64,000 nt of DNA from Glutamicibacter arilaitensis Re117 (GCF_000197735.1 NC_014550.1:2108001-2172000), one strand, 5' to 3'; counted from the stretch's first letter, positions 35,487 to 45,553 are shown. The notes: generated from the letters alone by a model not told the origin. Numbers and translations: made by a program.

Positions 35487-36268
35487 TTAAACGCACTCAG
35501 TTCTTCATGGGTACAAGACAGACACTGTCATTCTACGCTGGATAGAAATTGATTGAAACTCCCCACGGAGAGGATCACATCCCAAACAAGGTGATTTGGA
35601 TCAATTAGTACCCCTTCGCCTCGACTCCTGCGCAACATATAAGCCACACCCCTGCCGCACAACCAATGCCGCCGTACGACTCCCGCCGGCAGTGGCGCAT
35701 ACCGCCGAGCACGGCCCTTCGATTCCCCCAGCGGCGCAACAGCGCCTCAAGCCTCCTCGGTCAGAACCATCTTGCCAACGACCCCTAGCCGCTGGAGGGA
35801 ACAGTCGAACCCGATGAAATGCCTACGTTCCGAGCTTTCCGCATCCAAGGAAACGGCAACTCTTGCCACCAGCGAAACAAAGCCTTAATCAGATAATTCC
35901 TCGTGGCACAAAAATTGTGTTTTGTAAGTCTCGCTTCGTCCGCACGCTAAGGCAGAGCATCTTCGGCAGAATTGGTCGCAAGTTAAGGCAGGAGAGCACA
36001 AATGCACAGAATGATTGACGCGTTTGCTCACGCCATGGCGCTAATGCCCGCTAGCGCGCAACCTCCTGTGCAAACTGATTAATTCTGTGTCATCTTGCAA
36101 AATTCAACGCCTGAAAACGTCAATTCGCGATAGGGTTGACTCAGATTGCGCCGTCGCGACCTGCCATCCCCCTGTTATGAAGCAAAGCCGGGGCATGAGG
36201 AGGCGACGGCGTATTGCGTGTCAGCGGGAGAAATTTCCCGTCCAAGCCCGAATGGAAGGAACGCCGCT
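35487..36268 (+). other. Long regulatory gap between ctaB and tkt
   Basis: About 780 bp without an established gene, holding the divergent promoters. On the minus side TAGAAT (35536-35531) is a candidate ctaB -10 box. On the plus side TAGGGT at 36131-36136 could serve tkt, but no good -35 box accompanies it. One small frame at 36002 has a strong ribosome binding site (listed separately). I see no tRNA, repeat or recognised riboswitch. Confidence 0.5.
36002..36082 (+). CDS. Candidate 26-aa small protein or leader peptide before tkt
   Basis: ATG follows GGCAGGAGAGCACAA, an excellent Shine-Dalgarno site. The peptide is MHRMIDAFAHAMALMPASAQ followed by PPVQTD and TAA. It is upstream of the tkt operon and might be a leader peptide. 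There is only the ribosome binding site and the position to support it; composition is not clearly coding. Confidence 0.3.
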   Translation: MHRMIDAFAHAMALMPASAQPPVQTD

Positions 36269-38383
36269 GTGGCGACTGAATCCTTAGTAGAAGAATTCTC
36301 ACTGACAGAGTTGGATCGTAAGGCCATTGACACCACTCGTGTCTTGGCAGCCGACGCCGTCGAAAAAGTTGGCAATGGCCACCCCGGTACCGCAATGAGC
36401 TTGGCTCCGGCCGCCTACTTGATTTTCCAGAAGCACCTGCGCCATGATCCGAAGGATCCTAACTGGATCGGCCGCGACCGGTTCGTGCTCTCCCCCGGAC
36501 ACACCTCGCTGACTTTGTACCTGCAGCTGTTCCTCTCCGGCTACGGCTTGGAGATGGAAGACATCGAAGCACTACGTACCTGGGGTGCCAAGACCCCGGG
36601 CCACCCTGAGTTCGGCCACACCGCCGGCGTTGAGATTACCACCGGCCCACTGGGCCAGGGCCTGGCCTCCGCCGTTGGCTTCGCCTACTCCCAGCGCCGC
36701 ATGCGTGGCCTGCTGGATCCTGCAGCTGAAGCCGGCACCAGCCCATTCGACCACACCGTGTACGTCATCGCTTCCGATGGCGACCTGCAGGAGGGCGTCA
36801 CCTCCGAGGCTTCCTCGCTGGCCGGCCACCAGGAACTGGGCAACCTTGTTGTGATCTACGATGATAACAAGATCTCCATCGAGAACGACACCGACATCGC
36901 CTTCACCGAAGACGTGCTGGGCCGCTACGCGTCCTACGGCTGGCACACCCAGCGCGTTGACTGGACCGTCACCGGCGAATACGTCGAGGACATGGCTGCA
37001 CTGGATGCAGCAATCCGCGCAGCCAAGGCCGAAACCTCGCGCCCATCGATCATCAGCCTGCGCACCATCATCGGCTGGCCTTCGCCAACCAAGCAGAACA
37101 CCGGCGGCATCCACGGCTCCAAGCTGGGTACCGAAGAAGTAGCTGGCCTCAAGAAGGTTCTGGGCTTCGACCCGGAGAAGAACTTCCAGATCGAAGATGA
37201 CGTGCTGGCTCACGCCCGCGAGGTCGTCACCCGCGGTGCGCAGCTGCACGCCTCGTGGAACGAGACCTTCGAAGCTTGGAAGTCCGCCAACTCTGAAGAA
37301 GCCGCACTGCTTGCACGCCTGCAGGCCGGCGAACTGCCAGAAGGCTGGACCGAGAAGATCCCAACCTTCGAGCCAGGCTCCACCATGGCTACCCGCGCCG
37401 CGTCGGGCAAGGTCATCAACGCGATCGCCGATGAACTGCCAGAACTCTGGGGCGGCTCCGCCGACCTGGCCGGTTCGAACAACACCACCATCGAGACCGC
37501 GAAGTCCTTCGCACCTGAACGCCGCTCCACCGATACCTGGTCCGCCAGCCCATACGGCCGCGTACTGCACTTCGGCATCCGCGAGCACGCCGCCGCCTCG
37601 ATCGTGAACGGCATTGTGCTCTCCAGCCCAACCCGTGCATTCTCCGGCACCTTCCTGATCTTCTCGGACTACCAGCGTCCGGCCATCCGCTTGGCCGCAC
37701 TGATGGGCGTCCCGTCGATCTTCGTATGGACCCACGACTCCATCGGCCTGGGCGAAGACGGCCCGACCCACCAGCCAGTGGAGCAGCTCGCTAGCCTGCG
37801 CATCATCCCGAACTTCGATGTGGTCCGCCCAGCGGATGCCAACGAGGTCGCCTACGCATGGCGCGGCATGCTGGAATTGACCGATACCCCATCGGGCATC
37901 GTGCTTTCCCGCCAGAACCTGCCAATCTACGACCGCGCGGCCACCGGCTTCCGCGGCGCAGAAGGCACCCTGAAGGGCGGCTACATCCTGGCCGAAGCCG
38001 TCCGCGACGGCGCGCAGACCACCCCGGATGTCATCTTGCTGGCTACCGGTTCCGAGGTTGAGCTGGCCGTTGAGGCCCGTGAAGCACTGGCAGCCAAGAA
38101 CATCGCTGCCCGCGTGGTATCCCTGCCTTCGCTGGAATGGTTCGCCAAGCAGGATGCTGCCTACCGCGAAGAGGTCCTGCCCGCCGCGATCACCGCCCGC
38201 GTTTCGGTTGAAGCCGGCGTAGCCCAGGGCTGGCGCGAGCTGGTGGGGGCACATGGCGAAATCATTTCGCTCGATCACTTCGGCGCTTCCGCCGATTACA
38301 AGAAGCTGTACTCGGAGTTCGGCATCACCACCGAGGCTGTTGTAGCCGCCGCCGAAACCTCCCTGCAGAACGCTGCCAAGTAA
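36269..38383 (+). CDS. tkt: Transketolase
   Basis: Thiamine-diphosphate enzyme of the pentose phosphate pathway, 704 aa. It shows NGHPGTAMSLAPAAYLIF, the TPP motif in SDGDLQEGVTSEAS through YDDNKISIE, and HFGIREHAAASIVNG. The GTG at 36269 is chosen because GGAAGGA lies 8 nt upstream; frames from 36146 extend through non-coding-looking DNA. First gene of tkt-tal-pgi-zwf-opcA-pgl. Confidence 0.97.
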   Translation: MATESLVEEFSLTELDRKAIDTTRVLAADAVEKVGNGHPGTAMSLAPAAYLIFQKHLRHDPKDPNWIGRDRFVLSPGHTSLTLYLQLFLSGYGLEMEDIEALRTWGAKTPGHPEFGHTAGVEITTGPLGQGLASAVGFAYSQRRMRGLLDPAAEAGTSPFDHTVYVIASDGDLQEGVTSEASSLAGHQELGNLVVIYDDNKISIENDTDIAFTEDVLGRYASYGWHTQRVDWTVTGEYVEDMAALDAAIRAAKAETSRPSIISLRTIIGWPSPTKQNTGGIHGSKLGTEEVAGLKKVLGFDPEKNFQIEDDVLAHAREVVTRGAQLHASWNETFEAWKSANSEEAALLARLQAGELPEGWTEKIPTFEPGSTMATRAASGKVINAIADELPELWGGSADLAGSNNTTIETAKSFAPERRSTDTWSASPYGRVLHFGIREHAAASIVNGIVLSSPTRAFSGTFLIFSDYQRPAIRLAALMGVPSIFVWTHDSIGLGEDGPTHQPVEQLASLRIIPNFDVVRPADANEVAYAWRGMLELTDTPSGIVLSRQNLPIYDRAATGFRGAEGTLKGGYILAEAVRDGAQTTPDVILLATGSEVELAVEAREALAAKNIAARVVSLPSLEWFAKQDAAYREEVLPAAITARVSVEAGVAQGWRELVGAHGEIISLDHFGASADYKKLYSEFGITTEAVVAAAETSLQNAAK

Positions 38384-38401
38384 GGAACTGAAGTAACTAT
38401 T

Positions 38402-39505
38402 ATGAGCAACCCGAATACTCAGGCCCTGTCCGACGCTGGCGTCTCCATCTGGTTGGACGACCTTTCGCGTGAACGACTGACCAGCGGCTCGCTGGCCAAG
38501 CTGATCGAAGAGCAGAACGTGGTCGGCGTGACCACCAACCCATCGATCTTCGCCGCGGCACTGTCCAAGGCAGAGGTGTATGGCCAGGCGATTGCCGAGC
38601 AGAAGCACCGCTCGGTAGAAGACGCGATCACCGAGATCACCAGCGATGACGTGGCAGCAGCCTGCGACCTGTTCAAGGGCATCTACGAGTCCTCCAAGGG
38701 CTTCGATGGCCGCGTGTCCATCGAGGTTGATCCCCGCCTGGCTCACGAGACCGCACCAACCATCGCCCAGGCCAAGGCCCTGTACGAGCGCGTGAACCGC
38801 GAGAACGTGCTGATCAAGATCCCGGCAACCGTCGAGGGCCTGGAAGCAATCACCGAAACCATTGCCGCTGGCATTTCGGTGAACGTCACCCTGATCTTCT
38901 CGCTGGAACGCTACCGCGAGGTCATCAACGCCTACCTGCTGGGCCTGGAGAAGGCCAAGGCCGCGGGCCTGGACCTGTCCAAGATCCACTCGGTCGCTTC
39001 CTTCTTCGTTTCCCGCGTGGACACCGAAATCGACAAGCGCCTGGATGCCATCGGCACCGATGCGGCAGCAGCCGTACGCGGACAGGCCGGCGTAGCCAAC
39101 GCCCGCTTGGCCTACCAGGTCTTCGAAGAGTCCTTCGCTTCGGCACGCTACGAGGTGCTGGCAGCTGCCGGCGCCAACGTCCAGCGTCCACTGTGGGCTT
39201 CGACCGGCGTGAAGGATCCTGCCTACCCATCGACACTGTACGTCACCGAGCTGGTTGCACCGCAGACCGTGAACACCATGCCGGAGAAGACCCTGGACGC
39301 CACCGCGGCTGAAGCAGAGGTGCGCGGCAACGCGATCGCCGGCAGCTACGACGCCGCCAACCGCGTGCTGGACAAGCTCGCTGCGCTGGGCATCGACTAC
39401 AACGAGGTCGTGGACCTGCTTGAGGTTGAAGGCGTATCGAAGTTCGACGTCGCATGGAACGAACTGCTTGAGGACATGGCCGTGGCACTGAAGGGAGCCA
39501 AGTAG
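38402..39505 (+). CDS. tal: Transaldolase
   Basis: Transfers dihydroxyacetone between sugar phosphates. 367 aa, the longer actinobacterial type, with the Schiff-base Lys in [13 protein letters not shown] and [12 protein letters not shown] near the N-terminus. It starts 18 bp after tkt, and its TAG stop abuts the pgi ATG directly (zero spacing). Confidence 0.96.
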   Translation: MSNPNTQALSDAGVSIWLDDLSRERLTSGSLAKLIEEQNVVGVTTNPSIFAAALSKAEVYGQAIAEQKHRSVEDAITEITSDDVAAACDLFKGIYESSKGFDGRVSIEVDPRLAHETAPTIAQAKALYERVNRENVLIKIPATVEGLEAITETIAAGISVNVTLIFSLERYREVINAYLLGLEKAKAAGLDLSKIHSVASFFVSRVDTEIDKRLDAIGTDAAAAVRGQAGVANARLAYQVFEESFASARYEVLAAAGANVQRPLWASTGVKDPAYPSTLYVTELVAPQTVNTMPEKTLDATAAEAEVRGNAIAGSYDAANRVLDKLAALGIDYNEVVDLLEVEGVSKFDVAWNELLEDMAVALKGAK

Positions 39506-41080
39506 ATGGAGCTTGGTCTGGTAACCTCCGGTGAGGCCCTGGCCTCCGTCGACGCGTTGCTCCCGAAGCTGATCGAAGCGAAGATCGGCAGCCGCATCGC
39601 CGCCCAGGACCCAACCATTTGGGGTCCTGAGGCAGACGCTGAATCAGCCATCCGCCTCGGTTGGGTCAGTCCCTTCGAGGCCGCAGGCAAGCTGATCCCG
39701 CAGATCCTGGATCTGCGCGACGAGCTGCAAGAAGAGGGCCTGACCCGCATCGTGCTGTGCGGCATGGGCGGCTCCTCGCTGGCCCCTGAGGTCATCACCG
39801 CCCATGACGAGGTGGAACTGGTCATCTGCGACACCACCGATCCGTCGATGGTCAAGCAGATTGTGGAGACCGACCTGGAGCACACCGTCGTGGTGGTTGC
39901 TTCCAAGTCGGGTTCCACCGTGGAAACCGACTCGCAGCGCCGTGCCTTCACCGCAGCCTTCCAGGCTGCAGGCATCGATCCGGCCACCCGCCTGGTGCTT
40001 GTCACCGATCCGGGCTCGCCAATGGATAAGCCTGAAGGCGTGCGCGCGGTGTTCAACGCTGATCCGAACGTTGGCGGGCGCTACTCGGCGCTGACCGCTT
40101 TCGGCCTGGTCCCTTCGGGCCTGGCCGGTGCGGACATCGAAGCCCTGGTTGAAGAATCCGGGCTGGTCAACGACGTGCTGGCATCGGACGACGAGGACAA
40201 CCTCGCGCTGCACCTGGGTGCCGCCATGGCTACCGCGGGCCGCGACAAGCTGCTGATTGCCTGTGTTGGCGACGCCCTGCCGGGCTTCGGCGACTGGGCC
40301 GAGCAGCTGATCGCCGAGTCCACAGGCAAGGAAGGCAAGGGCGTGCTGCCTGTTGCCGCGCATGTGGATGCTCCGGAGCTGAAGAACCTGGCTGCGGACG
40401 TGCTGCCGCTGTTCGTCTACGACGCGCTGCCTGAGGATTTCGACGAGGACGCCACCGCTGTGCACTTCAGTGCACCGCTGGGCACCGCGTTCATGATCTT
40501 CGAGTACGCCACCGCCGTAGCCGGCTACCTGCTGGGCATCAGCCCCTTCGACCAGCCTGATGTCGAGGCTGCGAAGATTGCTGCCCGTTCCATGCTTGAT
40601 GCGCCAGCGGAAACTGCACCGGATGCAGTGGATGGGCCAGTTGAGCTCTACGGCACCGAGGCCAAGACCTTGGATGCGGCGCTGGAGCAGCTCACCGCGC
40701 AGCTGCCTGCAGACGGCTACCTGGCCATCCAGGCGTACCTGAACCGCACTGCGGATCAGGAGCTTGCCGCGCTGCGTGATCTGCTGGCTGAAAAGACCGG
40801 CCGTCCAGTCACCTTCGGCTGGGGTCCGCGCTTCTTGCACTCCACCGGCCAATACCACAAGGGCGGCCCGGCACAGGGCGTGTTCTTGCAGGTCACCGCG
40901 GACCACAAGGAAGACCTTGAGATCCCGGAACGTCCGTACACCTTCGGCGGCTTGATTACTGCCCAGGCGATCGGCGATGGCGCAGTACTGGCTGACGCCG
41001 AACATAACCGCCCAGTGCTGCGCGTGAACCTCACGGACCGCGCCGCAGGAATCGCTGCCCTGATTGAGGCAGCGAAGTAA
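39506..41080 (+). CDS. pgi: Glucose-6-phosphate isomerase
   Basis: Interconverts glucose-6-P and fructose-6-P, linking glycolysis with the oxidative pentose phosphate branch. 524 aa; SIS-type sugar-binding regions CGMGGSSLAPEVI and VASKSGSTVET, and the late GRPVTFGWGPRFLHSTGQYHKGGP are visible. It belongs to a divergent actinobacterial branch; no PGI signature of the classical enterobacterial form was seen. Directly coupled to tal. Confidence 0.9.
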   Translation: MELGLVTSGEALASVDALLPKLIEAKIGSRIAAQDPTIWGPEADAESAIRLGWVSPFEAAGKLIPQILDLRDELQEEGLTRIVLCGMGGSSLAPEVITAHDEVELVICDTTDPSMVKQIVETDLEHTVVVVASKSGSTVETDSQRRAFTAAFQAAGIDPATRLVLVTDPGSPMDKPEGVRAVFNADPNVGGRYSALTAFGLVPSGLAGADIEALVEESGLVNDVLASDDEDNLALHLGAAMATAGRDKLLIACVGDALPGFGDWAEQLIAESTGKEGKGVLPVAAHVDAPELKNLAADVLPLFVYDALPEDFDEDATAVHFSAPLGTAFMIFEYATAVAGYLLGISPFDQPDVEAAKIAARSMLDAPAETAPDAVDGPVELYGTEAKTLDAALEQLTAQLPADGYLAIQAYLNRTADQELAALRDLLAEKTGRPVTFGWGPRFLHSTGQYHKGGPAQGVFLQVTADHKEDLEIPERPYTFGGLITAQAIGDGAVLADAEHNRPVLRVNLTDRAAGIAALIEAAK

Positions 41081-41086
41081 GGCACT

Positions 41087-42607
41087 ATGAGCAATCCACT
41101 ACGCGACGCCCGCGACCGGCGGCTTAACCGCATTGCCGGTCCGGGCGCGCTGGTGTTCTTCGGAATCACCGGCGACCTTGCCCGCAAAAAACTCATGCCA
41201 GCGGTCTACGACCTGGCTAACCGCGGACTGCTTCCCCCGAACTTCGCGATCGTCGGCTTCGGCCGCCGAGACTGGACGGCGCAGGACTTCGCCAACCAGG
41301 CCCGCGAATGGATTCTGGCCAGCGCCCGCACCCCCTTCAACGAAACAGTTTTCGCCCAGCTGGCCGCCGGAATGCGCTTCATCTCCGGTGCCTTCGACGA
41401 CGACGGTGCCTACGAGAACCTGGCCGAAACCCTTGATGAGCTGGCCGAATCGCGTTCCACCGGACGCAACCACGCCTTCTACCTCTCGATTCCGCCTAGC
41501 TGGTTCGAAGTGGTCTGCCAGAAGCTGGCCGAGCACAAGCTGGCCAAGGACAAGAACCCGGGCTGGGAACGCGTGGTCATCGAGAAGCCATTCGGCCATG
41601 ACCTGGAAAGCGCCCGCGAGCTGAACGAAATCGTGGAATCGGTGTTCCCACCGGATGCGGTCTTCCGCATCGACCACTATCTGGGCAAGGAAACGGTGCA
41701 GAACCTGCTTGCCCTTCGCTTCGGCAACCAGATGTTCGAACCATTGTGGAACAACAAGTACGTGGACCACGTGCAGATCACCATGGCCGAGGACATCGGC
41801 ATTGGCGGGCGTGCCAGCTACTACGATGGCGTGGGCGCGGCCCGCGACGTCATCCAGAACCACCTGCTGCAGCTGCTCGCGCTGACTGCGATGGAAGAAC
41901 CGATCTCCTTCGACGCGGACCACCTGCGCAGCGAAAAGGAAAAGGTGCTCACCGCAGTCCAGCTGCCCGAGGACCTGGGAGCGGCCAGTGCCCGCGGCCA
42001 GTACACCTCCGGGTGGCAGGGAGCTGAAGAAGTCGTCGGCTTCCTGGACGAAGAGGGCTTCAACCCGAAATCCAAGACCGAAACCTATGCGGCGGTGCGG
42101 TTGAACATCAACACCCGCCGCTGGTCCGGGGTGCCGTTCTACCTGCGCGCCGGCAAGCGCCTGGGACGACGCGTCACCGAGATCGCGGTGGTATTCAAGA
42201 AGGCCCCGAACCTGCTGTTCACCGACCACGAGGATGACGAGTTCGGCCAGAACGCCTTCGTGATCCGCGTGCAGCCAGACGAAGGCGCGACCATCCGCTT
42301 CTCCTCCAAGGTGCCCGGCACCCAGATGGAGATCCGCGATGTGACCATGGACTTCGGCTACGGCAACGCCTTCACCGAATCCTCCCCCGAGGCCTACGAA
42401 CGTTTGATCCTCGACGTGCTGCTGGGCGAACCGCCGCTGTTCCCTCGCCACGAAGAAGTCGAGCAGTCCTGGCGCATCCTGGATCCCTTCGAGGAATACT
42501 GGGCTTCGCTGCCCACCCAGCCCGAGCCTTACGCTCCGGGTTCGTGGGGCCCGGAAAGCAGCGATGAGCTGATGGCGAAAGATGGCAGGAGCTGGCGACG
42601 ACCATGA
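41087..42607 (+). CDS. zwf: Glucose-6-phosphate dehydrogenase
   Basis: Oxidises glucose-6-P to 6-phosphogluconolactone, yielding NADPH. 506 aa. N-terminal dinucleotide motif FFGITGDLARKKLMPA, and active site RIDHYLGKE with the substrate-binding Lys. It begins 6 bp after pgi and overlaps opcA (ATGA). Confidence 0.97.
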   Translation: MSNPLRDARDRRLNRIAGPGALVFFGITGDLARKKLMPAVYDLANRGLLPPNFAIVGFGRRDWTAQDFANQAREWILASARTPFNETVFAQLAAGMRFISGAFDDDGAYENLAETLDELAESRSTGRNHAFYLSIPPSWFEVVCQKLAEHKLAKDKNPGWERVVIEKPFGHDLESARELNEIVESVFPPDAVFRIDHYLGKETVQNLLALRFGNQMFEPLWNNKYVDHVQITMAEDIGIGGRASYYDGVGAARDVIQNHLLQLLALTAMEEPISFDADHLRSEKEKVLTAVQLPEDLGAASARGQYTSGWQGAEEVVGFLDEEGFNPKSKTETYAAVRLNINTRRWSGVPFYLRAGKRLGRRVTEIAVVFKKAPNLLFTDHEDDEFGQNAFVIRVQPDEGATIRFSSKVPGTQMEIRDVTMDFGYGNAFTESSPEAYERLILDVLLGEPPLFPRHEEVEQSWRILDPFEEYWASLPTQPEPYAPGSWGPESSDELMAKDGRSWRRP

Positions 42608-43545
42608 TGATCGACCTTCCAAACACCACCACCTCCAAGGTGGCCAAGAAGCTGATCTCCTCGCGCCGCACCCACGGCGTAGTAGCCCTGTCGCGGGTCA
42701 TGACCCTGGTTGTCATCACCCGCGAAGGCTTCGCCGAGAACGCCATCGAGGCCGCCAACTTAGCTAGCCGCGAGCACCCCTGCCGAATCATCGTCGTGGT
42801 GCGCGGCAACAAGTCCGAGGCCAACCGGTTGGACGTGCAGATCCGCGTAGGCGGAGACGCAGGTGCCTCCGAAGTCATCGTCATGCGCACCTACGGTCCG
42901 GATGTCGTGGCCGACGAGGCACTGATCTCCGCCCTGCTGCTGCCCGATGCACCGATCGTGGCCTGGTGGCCGCACGGAGTGCCGCAGGACCCTGCCGGCA
43001 CCGCGCTGGGCAAGCTGGCGCACCGCAGGATCACCGATTCGGCTGAAACCGAAGATCCCACGGCCGCACTGTTCAGCCGCATTGCCACCTACCGGGCCGG
43101 CGATACCGACCTGGCGTGGACCCGGCTGACCCTGTGGCGTGCCCAGCTGGCCAGCATCATCGACCTGATCGGCACCGACGGGCTGAACGGCATCACGGTG
43201 AAGGGGTCGGATAATTCTCCGTCCACCACCTTGCTGGCAGCCTGGCTGACCATGTGCCTGGACGTGCCGGTGACCATCGCCGCGGACAAGTCCAACGGCG
43301 GGCTATCGAGCGTGCGGCTGGCTCGTGAAGCCGGCGACGTCGAGCTCTCGCGGCCTTCCGGGGCCGTCGCGCACCTCTACCTGCCAGGTTCCGCCCCGCA
43401 GCGCATCTCCTTGCCGCGCCGTTCGGTGGCCGAATGCCTGGCCGAGGAAATGCGCCGGCTGGACGCTGACGATGTCTTCGGCGAAGTCATCACCAAGGGC
43501 TTGAACCTGACCAATCTAAGGAGCATCAGATCCAGTGATCGCTAG
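42604..43545 (+). CDS. opcA: Glucose-6-phosphate dehydrogenase assembly protein OpcA
   Basis: Accessory factor for Zwf activity and redox control, 313 aa. It carries the family's central GVPQDPAGTALGKLAHRRITDS segment and the late HLYLPGSAPQRISLPRRSVAE. Zwf and opcA overlap by four bases; the second in-frame ATG at 42607 is an alternative start. Its end overlaps pgl. Confidence 0.95.
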   Translation: MMIDLPNTTTSKVAKKLISSRRTHGVVALSRVMTLVVITREGFAENAIEAANLASREHPCRIIVVVRGNKSEANRLDVQIRVGGDAGASEVIVMRTYGPDVVADEALISALLLPDAPIVAWWPHGVPQDPAGTALGKLAHRRITDSAETEDPTAALFSRIATYRAGDTDLAWTRLTLWRAQLASIIDLIGTDGLNGITVKGSDNSPSTTLLAAWLTMCLDVPVTIAADKSNGGLSSVRLAREAGDVELSRPSGAVAHLYLPGSAPQRISLPRRSVAECLAEEMRRLDADDVFGEVITKGLNLTNLRSIRSSDR

Positions 43546-44275
43546 GCAAATTCTCATCCATGAAGACCCTGAAGCTACCGCCAACGCCATTGCGGCCCGG
43601 CTGATCACTTCGATCGCCGACGCACTAGCCGCCCGCGGTGTCGCCCACGTGGTGGTCACCGGAGGTTCGCTGGGCATCGCCGCCTTGGAGGCTGTTGCCG
43701 CCAACCCGGCCAAGACCTCGGTGATCTGGTCGCAGGTGCACTTCTGGTGGGGCGACGAGCGTTTTGTCGCCACCGATTCGGCTGACCGCAACGTATTGCA
43801 GGCCGAAGCGCTGTTCGCAGCACTGGATGAATTGGGCCTGGATCGATCCACCGTGCATGCCATGGGTGCCAGCGACAAGTACGACACCGCTGAGCAGGCT
43901 GCCGAAGCCTACGCGGCCGAACTGGCAGCTGAAGCCGAACAAGGCGCCTTGAACCCCGCGTTCGACGTGCTGATGCTCGGCATGGGCCCGGACTCGCATG
44001 TGGCCTCGCTCTTCCCGAACCACACTCGTTCGGATCAGCCAGGGGTCATCGCCGTCCACGATTCCCCCAAGCCGCCTCCGCACCGTGTCACGCTCACCAT
44101 GGGCACGATCAACACCGCCAAAGAGGTGTGGCTGATCGTCACCGGCGCCGACAAGGCTCCAGCGTTGGCCAAGGCCCAGCACGAGATCAATGAGGTTGCT
44201 GTTCCAGCCTCGGCCGTGCACGGCACTGAAGCCACCCGCTGGATCGTCGATCGCGCCGCGTCAACACTGCTCTGA
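43535..44275 (+). CDS. pgl: 6-phosphogluconolactonase
   Basis: Hydrolyses the lactone made by Zwf. 246 aa with HVVVTGGSLGIAALEA, FWWGDERFV and LMLGMGPDSHVASLFP, the DevB family pattern. GTG start at 43535 lies 11 bp inside opcA. It ends the operon; a terminator follows. Confidence 0.96.
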   Translation: MIARQILIHEDPEATANAIAARLITSIADALAARGVAHVVVTGGSLGIAALEAVAANPAKTSVIWSQVHFWWGDERFVATDSADRNVLQAEALFAALDELGLDRSTVHAMGASDKYDTAEQAAEAYAAELAAEAEQGALNPAFDVLMLGMGPDSHVASLFPNHTRSDQPGVIAVHDSPKPPPHRVTLTMGTINTAKEVWLIVTGADKAPALAKAQHEINEVAVPASAVHGTEATRWIVDRAASTLL

Positions 44276-44287
44276 TCAGCAACGTTA

Positions 44288-44325
44288 GGTCGGCTCCGTG
44301 AACCCCTTGGTTCCCGGAGCCGGCC
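44288..44325 (+). terminator. Terminator of the tkt-pgl operon
   Basis: GGTCGGCTCCG-t-GAACC pairs with GGTTC-c-CGGAGCCGGCC around loop CCTT, followed by TTT. Confidence 0.8.
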
Positions 44326-44356
44326 TTTGCGCTAACCACCGTCTTTAAGGATTCCC

Positions 44357-45322
44357 ATGCCAGAATTGCTCGCCCCGCTCAATGTCACGGTGATAGGCGC
44401 CGGGGTCATTGGCCTGTCCACCGCACATGAACTGGCCAGCCAAGGCCACCGTGTGCGCGTGATCAGCGATCAGGAACCGCTGCACACCGTTTCCGCAGTC
44501 TCCGCGGCCATCTGGTTCCCGTACCACTCGGAGAACTCCCCCGCCGCCGATATCCTGCTCGCTCGAACCTTGGAACGCTTCGAGGCGCTCTCCTTGATTC
44601 CGGAGACCGGAGTCGACCTTCGCTTCGGCATGGATGTCGAGCGGCGCGCGGATGCCGATCGCTCATGGACCCGGCATGTTGCCGACGCCGCTATCGTCGA
44701 CCCGGCATTGCTGCCCGACGGCGCGCTCTCGGCCACCAGCGGCACGGTCCCGGTCATCACCATGCCGACCTATCTGGACTGGCTGCAGCAGCAGTGCCAG
44801 CATCTCGGCGTGCAATTCGAGCAACGCACAATCACCGATCTGGACGAGCTGGGTGCCCACAGCGATGCGGTGGTGGTGGCCACCGGGATCCGCGGAGGCG
44901 AGTTGCTGGGCGATGACCACAGCGTCTATCCGATTCGCGGCCAGGTCATCCGCCTGGCCAATACCGCCGGATTGACCGACTGGTTCAGCGATGATGATCA
45001 CCCGCAGGGTGTCTGCTATGTCATTCCGCGACGCGATGACATCATCGTGGGCGGTACCGACGTCGCCCACGACACCAACCTCGAAGTTGATGAACAGACG
45101 GCGATCGACATGCTCGATCGCGCTATCTCCCTGGTGCCACAGCTGGCCGATTGCGAGGTCCTGGAACACAAGGTCGGCCTGCGGCCGGCGCGGGAAACCA
45201 TCCGGTTGGAGCACGTTGCCGGGTACGGCATCCCGGTGATCGCGGCTTATGGCCATGGTGGCGGCGGCGTCACCCTGTCCTGGGGCACCGCGCGGCGAGT
45301 GGTGGAATTGCTGAACTCGTAG
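44357..45322 (+). CDS. D-amino-acid oxidase
   Basis: FAD enzyme of the DAO family, 321 aa, oxidising D-amino acids to 2-oxo acids with H2O2 release. FAD motif VIGAGVIGLSTAHELA; substrate-side Arg in GLRPARETIRLE; C-terminal GHGGGGVTLSWG. A D-amino-acid oxidase of this kind is known from Arthrobacter protophormiae. It follows the pgl terminator and appears monocistronic. The C-terminus does not carry a peroxisomal-type SKL signal. Confidence 0.9.
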   Translation: MPELLAPLNVTVIGAGVIGLSTAHELASQGHRVRVISDQEPLHTVSAVSAAIWFPYHSENSPAADILLARTLERFEALSLIPETGVDLRFGMDVERRADADRSWTRHVADAAIVDPALLPDGALSATSGTVPVITMPTYLDWLQQQCQHLGVQFEQRTITDLDELGAHSDAVVVATGIRGGELLGDDHSVYPIRGQVIRLANTAGLTDWFSDDDHPQGVCYVIPRRDDIIVGGTDVAHDTNLEVDEQTAIDMLDRAISLVPQLADCEVLEHKVGLRPARETIRLEHVAGYGIPVIAAYGHGGGGVTLSWGTARRVVELLNS

Positions 45323-45412
45323 GCCCGGATACCGCACTATTAAACCCAAACTTCATCCTATTTAAACACTGTGTTGCCGGTGGCGGGCTAGGCTCGCCAT
45401 AGAACGCCAAAT

Positions 45413-45553
45413 GGTGTCGTTCGCTGCCTAGGCTGGGGCAGTTTTCGGCGCTGCGTTTCGAAAACTGGGAGAAGGACCGTTCCACCGCGCTCTGATCGGC
45501 GCGCGGGGACGTGCCGGGCCGTCGCAGTACCTTGGCCAGCGGCGAACGACACC
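45413..45553 (+). ncRNA. Candidate multi-stem structured RNA upstream of glgP
   Basis: The 346-bp gap between the D-amino-acid oxidase and glgP holds nested inverted repeats. Closing stem: GGTGTCGTTCGC (45413-45424) with GCGAACGACACC (45542-45553), 12 perfect pairs across 117 nt. Inside: CAGTTTTCG/CGAAAACTG (45439-45447, 45459-45467), CCGCGC/GCGCGG (45485-45490, 45501-45506), GACG/CGTC (45508-45511, 45519-45522) and GCTGG/CCAGC (45432-45436, 45536-45540). A -10-like TAGAAC at 45400-45405 would start transcription at the foot of the closing stem. I do not recognise the family. Could be a free-standing RNA or a glgP leader. Confidence 0.35.

Noticed and set aside
35596..35817. 73-codon plus-strand frame in the ctaB-tkt gap
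   Set aside because: No good ribosome binding site and a composition typical of non-coding GC-rich DNA; no recognisable motif.
36572..38989. Very long minus-strand open frame (about 800 codons) opposite tkt and tal
   Set aside because: It mirrors highly biased plus-strand codons of two clear enzymes; the translation is low-complexity and matches no family. High-GC genomes routinely produce such antisense frames.
41099..42622. Long minus-strand open frame opposite zwf
   Set aside because: Antisense shadow of glucose-6-phosphate dehydrogenase; no recognisable domain.
45413..45553. tmRNA, RNase P RNA or SRP RNA
   Set aside because: None of the conserved sequences of these RNAs is present; the element is shorter than tmRNA or RNase P RNA and has a different pattern of stems.
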